Of a stretch of 64,000 nucleotides of DNA, positions 46,516 through 57,556 are shown piece after piece. The DNA lies in the NCBI GenBank assembly GCA_029204225.1, contig CM055107.1, forward strand, positions 23,008,178 to 23,072,177, given 5' to 3'. The translations under genes were made by a program, and so were the position numbers. Under the pieces are notes generated by a model. The model was given only the letters and a program-made list of their open reading frames with translations, was not told the DNA's origin and searched no databases. Numbering within the stretch: position 1 is the stretch's first letter; the number at the start of each line of letters is the position of its first letter. Origin of the DNA: Diphasiastrum complanatum (taxonomy: Eukaryota > Streptophyta > Lycopodiopsida > Lycopodiales > Lycopodiaceae).

Positions 46516-46892
46516 GATATTAGAGAAAGAAAATTAATGGAATGTTATTGTCCCAACAAGAATCTGAAAACTTCTAACTTTTCCTAACTCAAGAAACAGC
46601 ACCTTGGTTGCTCAGCCCCTTTGGCTCCCAAATTATCTTCCTACCAGCCTGAAACCTAAAAAACAGCAACAATATAGTAGATGCCTTCTTCTCTTTCACC
46701 CTCCAAAGAATATAGAGGGTGATGTCTCCTCAGTTAATCTGGACAAGCATGGAGGGAGAAAAGCCTCCTAAAGGTGAAGCACTGACTTTTGTCTCTCTAA
46801 AGCTGAAAAACTCAGTTTCTCTCTCACTATGAGGACAAAATCAGAACTGGACAACAGCCTAGCCTACTTTGAGGAGGGCAAGAAGATCCTAT

Positions 46893-46908
46893 GGCTCTAA
46901 TATCGCAT
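46893..46908 (-). other. Primer-binding site of the 46-kb copia remnant
   Basis: The minus strand reads GATATTAGAGCCATAGG after an LTR end in TTTCCCACA. It is a variant of the TGGTATTAGAGCC copia site and gives the direction of the gag fragment at 46141-46515. Confidence 0.5.
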
Positions 46909-48084
46909 GTGGGAAATCTGATCCTAGGTCAACCGTACAACAACTATCTTAGAGAGAAGAGAACAAAGAGAAAAGACACAAGAGATGGCGGTTCCAATGA
47001 TCATAAAAGATTGTCTGATAAATTTGATTGAGGATGCTAGGAAGACAGATTTCCAAAAGACCAATACATTTCAAAGTTCACTGTTGCTGGTAGAAAGCTG
47101 AAGCCTGAAAGCATATTACAATTCAGCGTTCACAGAATCACAAGAGCACATGACACTGTGGAATGAACACATAGCAGCATGTGCATTGTGTGATGTATCT
47201 CAATGAATCATTGAGTCTCTAAGTGTGTCGATTACCAATTGTTTACACTGTCATTGTATAGAGCCATAATCACTATCTAGACACTTAAACAACACTTGGC
47301 TTTCCTTTAACAAAGGGCTAGGAATAAAACCAAAAAAAACCCTAATTTCTAAAAACGTTTTGCCGTATGTTTCCCCGACAAAGCCGATTCTTTCCCATTT
47401 CAAATGTGTTTCAAATGCATTGCGAAAAGGTTTTTCAGAAAGGTCCGCGAAACATTGTCACTCACACATTTCAAACTTCACAAACTAGATTGCATGCTCC
47501 AACTTCCACTTAACATTGTAATTTATGATTTATTCATGATCCATCATCAAACATCCATCACACAATATACTAGGTAAACATTTGAATACAAATTAGAACA
47601 TTGGAAAGGCAAAACAAAGAATCTTCAATGTCGCAATCAAAGAATCAGATAAAATCAAGAACCCTTTCTTTTTTTTTCTTTGTCCGATTCTTTTCGATTC
47701 AAATCGGACCCGGTCGATTCTTTGACAAATCGCGGTTCGGTCGCCAACAAACCGCGGTACGTGGAAACACTAGTTCCATTTTTGGTTATGATGCTTATTC
47801 AAGACTCATTAGTATACCAAATGTTTCCATGTTGACATACATTCAAAGCAATGTTCCAACAATTGAAGTAACTTTTCTTTTTATGGTGATCGGACACTTT
47901 AATAGGCACCACAATTCTATTAAAACTTCATTCCAAACCTGTTTTTGGATTTAATCATGAAAATGTCTTTACATTCAATTATTCTTCTATTTCAAAGATA
48001 TAGAATAGTGTTGCAATTGAAGGCACCATGATTATTGAACTAGAATTGGATGAAGGAAATGATCCGCTAAATAGACTCTTTGAT
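46909..48084. other. LTR of the copia remnant and unassigned DNA
   Basis: The first few hundred bases should be the LTR that ends at the primer site; its outer limit cannot be set. The remainder (47.3-48.08 kb) has no recognised gene. The frame at 47601-47954 on the plus strand is not supported by any motif. Confidence 0.35.
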
Positions 48085-48609
48085 TGTTGGGGACTAAAGA
48101 AGATCCAGAGAACGTCTACCGTTGCACTCCAATCTCCATGAGCTCCCTAAACTCTGCCGGCCAGTGTGTAGGATGATCCACCCAACCATAGGTGCCCTCT
48201 TGAGTCCATCTAGCTGCTATTCTGGGCCTGGGACACATGACGGCCATGTAGGGGTGATCAGTCCATGGTTCCATGAAATCCACTACCCGCAATTAGTGCG
48301 CGACTCTAAGGCACCACCCCCCTAGCCTTGTCATGGACCTGTGACACAAACGGTCACCCCAGCTAACTGTCGGCTAGCTGCTCATCCTACAGAGGCATCT
48401 CCGCTGTTGATGACTAGGGTCCACACGATCATAACTCCACCTACCGACATCCGGTTAGGCTGTCACACCGGGTTAGTGTCAGTGATGCACCGGACCCAAC
48501 TGGTCCCCTGGTGTCCATCCCAATTACTGGCCCTGGCCAAAGCCATGGCCCTTGGCCCCTAGTAACTGGTCGTGTCGGGATTGTGCTAGAGCAAAACTAG
48601 CGTCTAACA
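48085..48609 (-). repeat. 3' LTR of the 48-50 kb gypsy element
   Basis: Termini on the minus strand are TGTTAGACGC and CCCCAACA, so TGTT...AACA, over 525 bp. It follows a polypurine tract, AGAAGAGGGAAGGAT, on that strand. It is clearly more GC-rich than its surroundings. Confidence 0.75.
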
Positions 48610-48611
48610 AT

Positions 48612-50015
48612 CCTTCCCTCTTCTGGCAAGTCGTCGATCCTCGGGGACAAACCCTGGGTAAGACTTCTGCAATGCCTGGCGAGTCTCCCAGGTAGCATCA
48701 AATAAAGGATGCCCTTTCCAAGCCACTAGATACTCCTGGAGGAGACGATTCCTCAATCGTACCTTCCTGATTGAACAGTGCCCCCACAGTAATGCCCCTA
48801 GCATCTGTCTCTAGGTCAAAAGATTTCTGGGTAGCAACAATCTTGAGTACAGGAGATGTGACAATAGCCTCCTTCAAGTTGTTGAAAACTATGCTAAGCT
48901 TCAGAATCCCAACAAACCACAGTTTTGTTTTTTTGCAACTGATTCGTTAAAGGAGCAACTACCCTAGAATAGTCCCTAACAAACCGTCGGTAGAACTTGC
49001 AAAAGCCTACGATGTAAGTGATGAATATCAGCCGGTCTTGGCCACTTTTTGACCACAGCCACCTTGGCGGGGTCAACTGAAATACCCTTTGTCATCACTA
49101 CGTGACCCAAATACTCGACACGAGTCTTGTACAACTCAGTCTTCTAAGCATTGGCATACAAGACTGTTTCTTGTAGCTTGCCAAATACGCTCTAGAGATG
49201 AACCTCATGCTCCACCACCGTCTTACTATAGACCACTATGTCGTCAATAAAATTGACAACAAACTTGCACATATAGTCACACGGGACATCGTTCATGAGC
49301 ATCATGAACGTGGCGGGTGCATTGGTTAACCCAAACGGCATAACCAAGAACTCATAATGTCCAAAACGGGTTCAAAAGTCTATCTTTTGGACATCTTCCT
49401 CACAAATCCGTATCTGATGGTACCCACTTTTGAAATCTATCTTACTGAAAATGGTTGCTCCCTGCGACACATCCAGTAGATCATCAATCCTGGGCATCGA
49501 ATATCCGTGCTTTATAGTGATTGTATTCAATCCTCTGTAATTCACGCACATCCGAAAACTACCATCCTTTTTCTTAAGCAGCAAAATGGGGGAGGCAAAA
49601 GTTGAATAATTAGGACGGACATAACCCAACCTGAGGTATTCCTCCAACATCTTCTGTACTTCCTCCTCCTCTTTCAAGCTCATCCTATAAGGAGGCCGAC
49701 ATGCCGGGCTTGCCCCTAGAACGAGCTCAATACGATGCTCCACGTTCCATCTAGGCGGCAACCCCACTGGCATGCTATCAATCAATAAATGTTTGAACTC
49801 AATAAATGTCCAGCCATGGAAGATAACAAAGCACGCATCGCTTGCATGTTCCCCTCCATACTGTCCACGCGAACCAGGACAGACCGAGGGATACTTGCAG
49901 GCGGGTCATCACATACTGGGATTACGGTCAGGATCAGGACTGGTTGCTGGAGTTTGAAGAGAAACTAGTGGACTGGTATGGATATCGACTTTATCATCAG
50001 CCATAATTACAAACT
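48612..50015 (-). pseudogene. Ty3-gypsy element, gag start fused to RT, then chromodomain
   Basis: Minus strand: a gag-like start, MADDKVDIHTSPLVSLQTPA and DSMEGNMQAMRALLSSM (50010-49840), then directly RT: LPPRWNVEHRIELVLGASPA, CRPPYRMSLKEEEEVQKML, LLKKKDGSFRMCVNYRGLN, ATIFSKIDFKSGYHQIRI (first Asp), [31 protein letters not shown] (catalytic F-I-D-D; 49250-49230) and [20 protein letters not shown]. RNase H and integrase are deleted. The end is KLRNRLLQEYLVAWKGHPL then FDATWETRQALQ, a chromodomain (48790-48640). Two internal deletions leave gag, protease and integrase non-functional. Confidence 0.85.
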
Positions 50016-50325
50016 GAAGTACAAGAATGCAAAGTACTTGATAGGAAAACGAAACAAAGAAAATACTGGAAATTACACAGGAAAAGGGAAATGGCACCTT
50101 TCTTGTACTACTACTAGCTGGAAACAACAAGAAATTGGGTATTAACAGAAAGAGAAATGGAAAAAAATAGCTCCCTGAATACTAAGGTAGTATGGAGGTA
50201 CACAAGTATGCCCAAAACAGATCCAGAAACTTCTAATTGTGGCTGTGAGTTGGTGTCTGTAAACAGCAGGTACTCTTCACTGGGCTGGAGCCCTATTTCT
50301 GCCTTTGAAATCCACCGAAAAACTT

Positions 50326-50577
50326 CTAAGATTCTGCTTTAGTAATGCGATCGACCTGCCTCATAAAATGTGCCCAAAATTCGCCATTAAACACAAACAC
50401 AGTTTTCTTGGAGGACGGTGGATCTGCACAGGCCTGTAGCAGCTGGGTGAGCTGAATTTTTTCTGCAAATTCGTACCCTTTTACAACTGCTGTCCTTTGT
50501 TGTCCTTCACAGGTCTGAAAAATCAGAAAGAGAGAAAAAAGTATGATGGCCCTCAGGAACAGTGCGTGGGTAAACAT
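50326..50577 (-). CDS. Possible small secreted protein, 83 residues
   Basis: A single minus-strand frame. It opens MFTHALFLRAIILFSLFLIF, a short basic start with a strong hydrophobic core, then QTCEG as a plausible signal-peptidase site, and a mature part of about 58 residues with VVKGYEFAEKIQLTQLLQ and FVFNGEFWAHFMRQVDRI. No family is recognised and only two Cys remain. A good acceptor (TGATTTTTCAG) at 50515 offers an alternative: the last 63 codons could be a 3' exon of a gene starting further up. It lies in the putative first intron of the NTF2-like gene on the same strand. Confidence 0.3.
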   Translation of the reverse strand: MFTHALFLRAIILFSLFLIFQTCEGQQRTAVVKGYEFAEKIQLTQLLQACADPPSSKKTVFVFNGEFWAHFMRQVDRITKAES

Positions 50578-51615
50578 TCTGTTAGCTCTTTTTCGGAAAT
50601 TGTCCTTTATGAATGAGTCTATGCTCCAAAGGCAATTTAAGAAGAATGAGACTTTTTGGCATTATCAACCCATGGGATCGCAGAGAATAGAACCTCGGTG
50701 GGCAAGCCCAACTCAAGCATGCTCCAACTCACCAAGTGTGGGAAGTTAGGATGGGCCAATGGCGTGGCAGGAATTGAAATGGGGCAGTTAGCGAACTCAA
50801 ATTGAAAGAGGGGGATAGTGCGTCAGTTATCTCACTTGCCAAGGCACACCGATAAATGGTAAGAGAAAGGAATCGCAATCAGACTTGCCACTAGTCTAAA
50901 CGACTTAGTGTTATGAGCCAATATAGGATGACCAGAAGAACTCATGATGAGATGAGGGGAACGAATAGCATTGGTCCTAGCAGTATGCTAGCAACTCCAC
51001 TACAATGATAGTTGCTCATAGGCCCAATTTATCATTCCTAGTTAAAACCATATTCATAAGATACATTCGGCTCCCTATATGCTCATATCTAAAAGAGACA
51101 TTTGGCTCTCTAGAATTTGGAGGCAATATCTGTGTTCTCTCTTTTCTAGCAGTTGCAGACGGATGGCTGAGATTACACATTTTTTGTGAGGCCCTGCTAT
51201 GGCCTGAAATCAGGCTCCTCTTAACCAATGCTACCATTTGTTTTGCTATCTTCCACTTTGAAGGGGATGCTAACTTGTAGTAGGAAGTCCTCAAAGCCAT
51301 ATATGAAGCTAAGCTATGACTAGCTGGTTTGATTTCTAAAACCCGCTGCAAGAGTACTACATACTTATTGAGCACATCTAAATCTATCACATCAATGGGA
51401 CTAATTGCACCACCAACGTTAGTTGAGAGGCTGACAGCACAATCATGAATTTGATTCAGCCAAGGAGACCACCTTGGTCATGCACAGACGCAAGAGGGGA
51501 CCACTCCTAAAATAAGACCAACCAGATGACTAGCTTAGATTCATTAGACCCACATACAAATCCAATTACACAAGCTCAAGCAGTAAGCAAAGCATGCAAG
51601 CGAGGTTGATTATAC

Positions 51616-51824
51616 CTTCCAAGCGACCGAGAAGGAACAGCACGAAAGGGTCTGGTAGAGCGACTACCACAATAAGAAGTGGGAAGGCTGTTGCTGCTGT
51701 TGTTGTTCAGCAATTGCGAACGACTGCTTGGGAGTGAAGTGTCTTCGGCCTGAAATTGGCGCAGCAGAGGCAGGGAGAGAGAAGGTAAGGCACAGGAGCA
51801 GGAGCAGGTGCAGATGGGCGCCAT
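51616..51824 (-). CDS. Chloroplast transit-peptide exon, probable exon 1 of the NTF2-like gene
   Basis: ATG at 51824 sits in GCAATGGCG, a strong plant start context. The 69 codons are rich in Ser, Arg and Leu and nearly lack acidic residues (ALPSLSLPLLRQF, then SRSTRPFRAVPSRSLG), as in plastid transit peptides. The frame ends at a GTATAA donor in phase 2. The acceptor at 45038 (GATCTTTAG) needs exactly phase 2 and continues SWEDRSAIGFFGRRESFW, giving transit peptide plus lumen signal in the correct order. The 6.6-kb intron would enclose the gypsy and copia remnants. An alternative partner is the open stretch at 51226-51472, also reachable in phase. Confidence 0.5.
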
Positions 51825-51829
51825 TGCAG

Positions 51830-51915
51830 TAATAGTGCACTAGTGAGAGGTGGGTAGCCCACTCATCCTTGTGAAAGCCATGTAGTTGAAAAGTGGAAAG
51901 AGGCCCATTCCCATT
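51830..51915 (-). promoter_or_regulatory. Likely promoter-proximal region of the 51.8-kb exon
   Basis: On the minus strand AATGGGCCTC (near 51905) is a TGGGCC (site II-type) element common in promoters of plant housekeeping and chloroplast genes. A second TGGGC lies near 51858. No TATA box is evident. Confidence 0.3.
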
Positions 51916-51919
51916 GTAG

Positions 51920-52925
51920 TTTCTTTCATAACCAAATACTCAAAATACTCAATTTCAAGAAGAATTTGAAAAAACTATTTATGAACTAGATAATGGGTGT
52001 TTAGCATTGTTGGTCGTAGGCCCGCATATAGAGTAGTCAAGTCTTAAATTGATTTTGCATGTCCAGTCTGTTGTTGTCCGCATATAGAGTAGTCAAGTCT
52101 TAAATTGATTTTGCATGTCAAGTCTATATGTGAGAAAACTTGATACTGGGAATCTACATGTTGTAAGAATCAAACCTGTATATATATCTCGTGGGTATTG
52201 AAATTTGCCAATATATAGCTAACATCGAGTGCAAAAACCTAGCCAATTCCCACCATCTACCTATTTATACCCATCCCAAAATCAATAACTAGATGCATAC
52301 TCAACCTGGCATATGAGATGTTCACAAAAACTCTAGTCATATCAAACAAAATATCACCCATCAAACAACATAATTGTGAGACAATAGGACTTGCCAATAA
52401 TTTTCATAATATGCCTCATATTCCATTATCCACGTCAATATGTGTCCCAAAATTTTAATCTGACAATTAAGTAGGGTACGTTCTCAAATTCCATCCACAA
52501 GGGCTCGGCAATTTCAAGATTTCATCCATGAGGTCTCTTTCAAGGCTAAGATTACAACCAATCATATTGGAAGGAATTAATCAAATTGAAGTATTATAGA
52601 CTAGGTAATAAGGGTCCCCAAATTTGATCTCAATCGTTCATTCACTTAAGATTTTAGCTTACATGCATTTAGGGTAGCATGCTAATGTTACACATGAAAA
52701 TGATTATAAACACTTTGGTCATGTGAAATATGGTAGTTTAGAACTACTTGATAATGAAACTATGCTGCTAGGAATTCCAAAAATCAATCCAAATCCTAGC
52801 ATTTTTTAGGCTTGTCCAGGCATGCAAGGCAATCGTTCAATGCTAACATCTATTGAGCTAAAGTTATATTGGAGCTTCAACATCGTGATTTATGGGAACC
52901 TGTCCACACATTATTGATTGAAGGT
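51920..52925. other. Intergenic stretch with one short tandem duplication
   Basis: No gene recognised. The only clear structure is the 56-bp duplication listed next. Confidence 0.45.
52022..52130 (+). repeat. 56-bp tandem duplication
   Basis: CCGCATATAGAGTAGTCAAG starts at 52022 and again at 52078; about 42 bp are identical before the units diverge. The near identity marks it as recent. Confidence 0.9.
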
Positions 52926-52929
52926 CGGT

Positions 52930-53310
52930 CTACTTTGAGTTTTTTATTAATGATTATTTATGCAAACCCTGGCTTAAGTTTCTAAAGGATAAATTTAAAG
53001 AATTTTATATCTTTTTTGAGTTTAAAAAACTTGTTGAAAGTCAGTGTGAAAAGAGAATCCAAACATTAAGAATTGATGGTGGTGGTGAATTCAAGCATTG
53101 TCATCTATGTTTTTTACAAAAGATTGGAATTGCACATATGTATACAATTGCTTATATTCCATAACGGAATGGGGTAACAAACAAACAACCAGACTCTTGT
53201 GGAATGTGCTTGAAGCATGTTGAATGCACATCATGGCTTGAGCAATCATGTGGAGGGAAGAAGTATAAACAACTTTATACCTACAAAATTAATTTTCAAC
53301 CAAAGCATTA
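52930..53310 (+). pseudogene. Ty1-copia integrase fragment
   Basis: Frames read FYIFFEFKKLVESQCEKRIQ, TLRIDGGGEFKHCHL (second catalytic Asp changed context, D-G-G-G-E-F for D-N-G-G-E-F), QKIGIAHMYTIAYIP then a stop, RNGVTNKQ. This is the central to C-terminal part of the integrase core. Both ends are lost. Confidence 0.75.
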
Positions 53311-53559
53311 CAAAATATGACTCTTAAAATGATTGTCGTTAACCTAGCATTGTTGTTAGGCCCAAAGTAGCCCGAGAATTTTCAAATGGAATCAAAATAC
53401 ATAGAAGAAAGTGAATGAGGGTAAATAAATTCAAGACATGTGAAGCTGCACAAATGAGGGATTGTGACGAAGAAAAGGAGAGTGGTGAAGGTCCTTGATG
53501 TCAAAATTTTATCATGCATGCATTCACCCAACAAAGTTATCATGCATACATTATATCCA

Positions 53560-55342
53560 AAATTTTAAATAGATGCTACTATCGGACTCTGCGAAATAAT
53601 CCTTTCTTCAATGTATGGCTATGTCTATCAAATTTGAACAATGCTAATTTGGCAATTGCCACGTTCGATTCTACTTGATTTTAACTTTGAAGTCACCAGA
53701 ATCTATATATGAGATTGATTTCGTAGACAAATATAATTTAATATATTATTGTTATGTGGAAGTGTTCAATAGATCAGAAAAACTATAAGAGAGTGTAATA
53801 TAATTATAGTAGATAATCTTTATCTTAGTCATAAGATCACCTCTTTTAGAGTGAAGATAGATGAAGATAAAATCAAAACAATTATTAAATTTCCAATTTT
53901 GAAAATAGTCAATTACGTAATTTGTTTTCTATATTTAGTATTCTTTTCCCATAAATTTATCGAGGAATATGCTAAGATTGAGACACGTCTTAATAATCTA
54001 ACAAAGGGTAGAGTGAATAAAAAAAGAAAAAAAATACAATTTAGGCTGCCTATTGTATGGAATGAAAAATTGAATCAATGCTTTGAGAAACTCAAAAGCA
54101 TGATTATTTTTGCTCTCCTTTTATAGATTGCCGATCAAGATCAACCTTACATAGTAATAACAGATGCACATGATATTGCAATAGGAGCAATCCTAGTACA
54201 TAATGATCGGCTGATAGCAGTTGAGAATGAGAAATTTATTGGATCTTAATTGCATTATACAACTCAGGAAGAAAAACTATATGTTGCAATTTTTGCTCTT
54301 AAAGTCTGGATGCAGTAAGTTCATAGTGTATACAGATCACCAACCTCTTAAGTATTATTGCAATCAACATGATCTTGAATCATAAAGCTAGATGGGCTAA
54401 ATTGATGCAAGAATTTGATCATAAATCCAATACATTGAAAATGATTTCAACCAAGTTATGATGCTCTTAGTCGGATAAGTGAATTTAATAAATGTTCATT
54501 CACCCAAATTTCTACATATTTAATTTTCATTTTGATCAGCGATGGGCCATTGTGCATATATGAGTTAATGAGAATGAAATTCAGACAAGTTCATAGGGAA
54601 GATAGAATAGTATATGCCATTTGAATAGTGGTAGAGATCTAAAGTTCATAGAAAACTTCTGGTCTTTGACTTCCCCATAGATGAGACTTCCCCTAGTTTT
54701 AGTTCTATTGATCATCCTAAATCAAATGGATAGACTGAAATAACTAATTAGACTCTCGAAGATATATTGAAGACATAATATTCTCAAAAGCAAATTGAAA
54801 GGAAAAATTATATTCTTGAACTGTCATTTAGATAAGTCCATGTGACATTCCTAACAGATATAAATAGCCAATCATTTTCTCAAGCTACTTACTTGGACTC
54901 AAGTCAATTAGTCAATTGATCATATAGTATTGCTAATTAGTGGAAGTGCATTAGATGGAGACAATCGATTATCCAGAGTTAGTTTTGAGCACATGGTTGC
55001 ATCTGCTATTGCCTTGTACTTGTTATTCATTTGATTTGTACATGCCACTTACTGAATTCAATCATATAATTTTATTGCATTCAATATTATGTCAAAATGA
55101 ATGTATGCTTATCTAATCTACTATAATCTGATTATGCTTTCTTATAGTTTTGTCTGATCTATCAAACACTTTCACACATCAACATTATACAAGCTTATGT
55201 TTGTCTACAAAATCAATCTCATAGATTATGATAATTTCGAAGCTAAAATCAAGCCATGGCAATTGTCATAATAGTATTGTTCAAATTTGATAGGCATAAT
55301 ATTGAAGAAAGGATTATTCCGTAGAGCTCAATAATAGCATCT
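53560..55342. repeat. Inverted-repeat pair of about 260 bp enclosing gypsy relic
   Basis: The left arm (53560-53825) matches the reverse complement of the right arm (about 55095-55342). Shared phrases in order: GATGCTA, GGAATAATCCTTTCTTCAAT (one mismatch), CTATCAAATTTGAACAAT, ATTGATTTYGTAGACAAAYAT, AGATCAGANAAAACTATAAG and ATTATAGTAGAT. Between the arms is about 1.27 kb with gypsy RT-RNase H-integrase remains. The right arm is followed by a copia-type primer site at about 55389, so the arms may be two copies of an LTR in opposite orientation. Confidence 0.75.
53850..54830 (+). pseudogene. Ty3-gypsy RT end, RNase H and integrase traces
   Basis: Frames read MKIDEDKIKTIIKFPILK, LNQCFEKLKSMIIFALLL, QDQPYIVITDAHDIAIGAIL and HYTTQEEKLYVAIFALKVW, then VYTDHQPLKYY-type sequence and WAKLMQEFDH: RT connection and RNase H. 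Near 54700-54830 SSIDHPKSNG-TEITN and TLEDILK recall the integrase Glu block. Many stops and losses make this one of the oldest relics here. Confidence 0.7.
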
Positions 55343-55388
55343 ATTGAATGTAGTTTGTCTCTATCTAGCATTCTTTTCTTTCTCCAAC

Positions 55389-55610
55389 ATAGTATCAAAG
55401 CTTATATATTGATTCCAATTTGAGCATTGCATAGTAAATAGTGTAATGATGTCTTAGAACAAAATTCTTTTCACTCAAGATGTCTAATGGTGATTCGCTT
55501 CAGAATCACATAAAGCAATTTAAGAATATCTTGTAGTAGATGGCAACTGTTGAATCAACTACCGACGTTCAAGATGCAATCATGGCATTGCTATTGAGAT
55601 GTACCATGTA
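55389..55610 (+). pseudogene. Copia primer-site variant and gag fragment
   Basis: CCAACATAGTATCAAAGC at about 55382-55399 is a one-base variant of the copia primer site. From 55465 the sequence reads S-x-K-M-S-N-G-D-S-L-Q-N-H-I-K-Q-F-K-N-I-L, then a stop, QMATVES and DVQDAIMALLL, closely related to the gag at 59030-59190. Only about 50 codons remain. Confidence 0.7.
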
Positions 55611-55768
55611 GCAATAGTCGATGAGTAACCCTCTGCCTATCAAAAAGGGTTAGATCACTAGGATAGATGTCCAATTATGGTTTAGTTATTTACTCTAGTT
55701 GTTTCCTAAAATTAACACTACCTTACTCAACCACACTAACACTAACACACCACACATTCATGGAAGTA

Positions 55769-55893
<125 letters not shown>

Positions 55894-55894
55894 G

Positions 55895-56880
55895 ACTCAT
55901 ATGCTATTGCTATGATTCTAATGTAGTAGCATTCAAAAACACTAAACAATGAAAGTAGCAAACCATTAAAAATAGCAACATGCACAAAAAACATTAGATA
56001 TGATAGCAAAGCACATGAGGATGCTTAATTTTCCAAACTGGTAGAGTCTCCTCCTATCTATCAAGCATGAAAATGGAGAACAAGAGCTGTCTTTTTATTC
56101 TTGGGGAGGCCCTTGTCCCTGTGCTTCTATTGGCTACTTCATTGAGGCAAGGATTGAAATCCTAGCCCTTCAGAGAAAACACAACTTGATCTATGGTGTA
56201 CAAAGAAGCACATTCTATCTACTACCAATTTGAAACCTAGCAGCTTAGACTTTGGGCCTTATATATTATTTACATGGCATGGCAAATCTATTTTATTCCA
56301 TGGTACAATTTTTACAAGTGCTCATTGGGTTATGGACTTGCACTCGCAGGATGCCACGGCCCTCGCACATATTTTTCTAATTTTCTATTTCTATCGAGAC
56401 CACTCATTTATGTACAACTGATACCCACAACAAGGCCCCTGACCTAAAGTAGTATCGGTCCCTCGAAATGGAGCTAGGGTGAAGTTCTAGACTTGCGGCG
56501 CTGCTTTATTAAGTGGCTTGTCACTTGCTCCATTAATTTCAACCGGGCCACACTGTGGTCATTGGTGAGTGGAAAAAAATAGGAATGAACGCCTTCAAGC
56601 CAAAATCGGGAGATCCACATTTGGAATCTCACAAGCCATGGATCTCATAATATTGGGGCCACTCTATAATACAAATGTGCCAATGGTAGTTGGTCGTCGA
56701 TGCTGTCGTAAACCATGGCTTTATTCGGATCAAAGAATAGAGGCAAAAAATCATCCCATTTGCTGGAAACTTGCATCGAAATTCCAAGTCACGGGAAAAT
56801 TCTATAGTCGCGCGAACTATGAGATCTGGTTGTTGTTGTTCCATTTGTTACTGCCATTCTTTCAATGAGGCCTTGGCTTT
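55895..56880. other. Unassigned stretch
   Basis: No gene recognised. Open frames on both strands at 56569-56868 have no conserved motif and overlap each other. Confidence 0.4.
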
Positions 56881-56889
56881 GGATGATTC

Positions 56890-57408
56890 CTAGTGGGCCA
56901 ACTACTAGTATTGATCAAATGCAGTCTGGTGGCCCATCAACGTTTGCTTGAATAGCTACACCTGCTGGGTCAAATAATCTGCCTCATGTTGGGTGAGCGG
57001 TCGTGTAGTTGGGCTCGCCACTCTATTCTTTCTTGATGGAGGGTTGCTACCTCCGCTCCTAGATGCTGATTCTTCATCTCTGAGGCTAGCTTTTATTGAT
57101 TCGAAGTTGTCGCTTGTTGGTGTGGACCTAGACAACTGTGTCCACCACTGACTTGTAAAGAGTTTCAATATAAGATTGAAGTGCTACCTCTTGTTTTTCC
57201 AACTTCAGGACTGTTGACTTCTCGGTATCGATATGTTGTTGTGTCACTTAATATTCGTATTAGAGCTGCTCTAGCTCGGCATGCAGCTTCATGTTATTTA
57301 TAGTCAATTTGACTACACGGTCATCCCAATTTTTGCTCGGCATCTACCAGGTCCTTGAGCATGGTGTTTGTCGTGATGTCCCATGGAGTGACCAATGTGG
57401 AAGTATTG
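56890..57408 (-). pseudogene. Decayed coiled-coil coding sequence next to copia RNase H
   Basis: Minus-strand frames read TPWDITTNTMLKDLVDAEQK, LTINNMKLHAELEQL, VTQQHIDTEKSTVLKLEKQE and, lower down, MKNQHLGAEVATLHQERIEW. Hydrophobic residues recur in heptads, indicating coiled coil. Stops and at least two frameshifts break it. It resembles in type, not in sequence, the long coiled-coil frame at 61.8-64 kb. No family was assigned. Confidence 0.35.
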
Positions 57409-57556
57409 ACTGGGTCTGCTGAGCCTTTGTGAAGTAATCTGCTACCATTGATTTTATCCTACAGTAGACTACAGATATCTCCTTGATTTGCACTTTCTCT
57501 TTCAAATATTGATATCTGATTTTGATATGCTTGCTTCGAGAATGAAATCTCGGATT
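57409..57556 (-). pseudogene. Ty1-copia RNase H C-terminus, interrupted by an LTR
   Basis: Minus strand: NPRFHSRSKHIKIRYQYLKE, then EISVVYCRIKSMVADYFTKA, the copia RNase H tail. The preceding codons (the usual MDNxSAI...K) are replaced at 57557 by the start of the plus-strand LTR, so the LTR inserted into this older element. Confidence 0.8.

Noticed and set aside
47601-47954. 117-codon plus-strand frame with a Phe-rich start
   Set aside because: The hydrophobic run comes from a poly-T tract and no homology is recognised.
51016-51280. Plus-strand open frame of 91 codons opposite the 51.2-51.4 kb stretch
   Set aside because: No motif; it is the antisense of a minus-strand open stretch.
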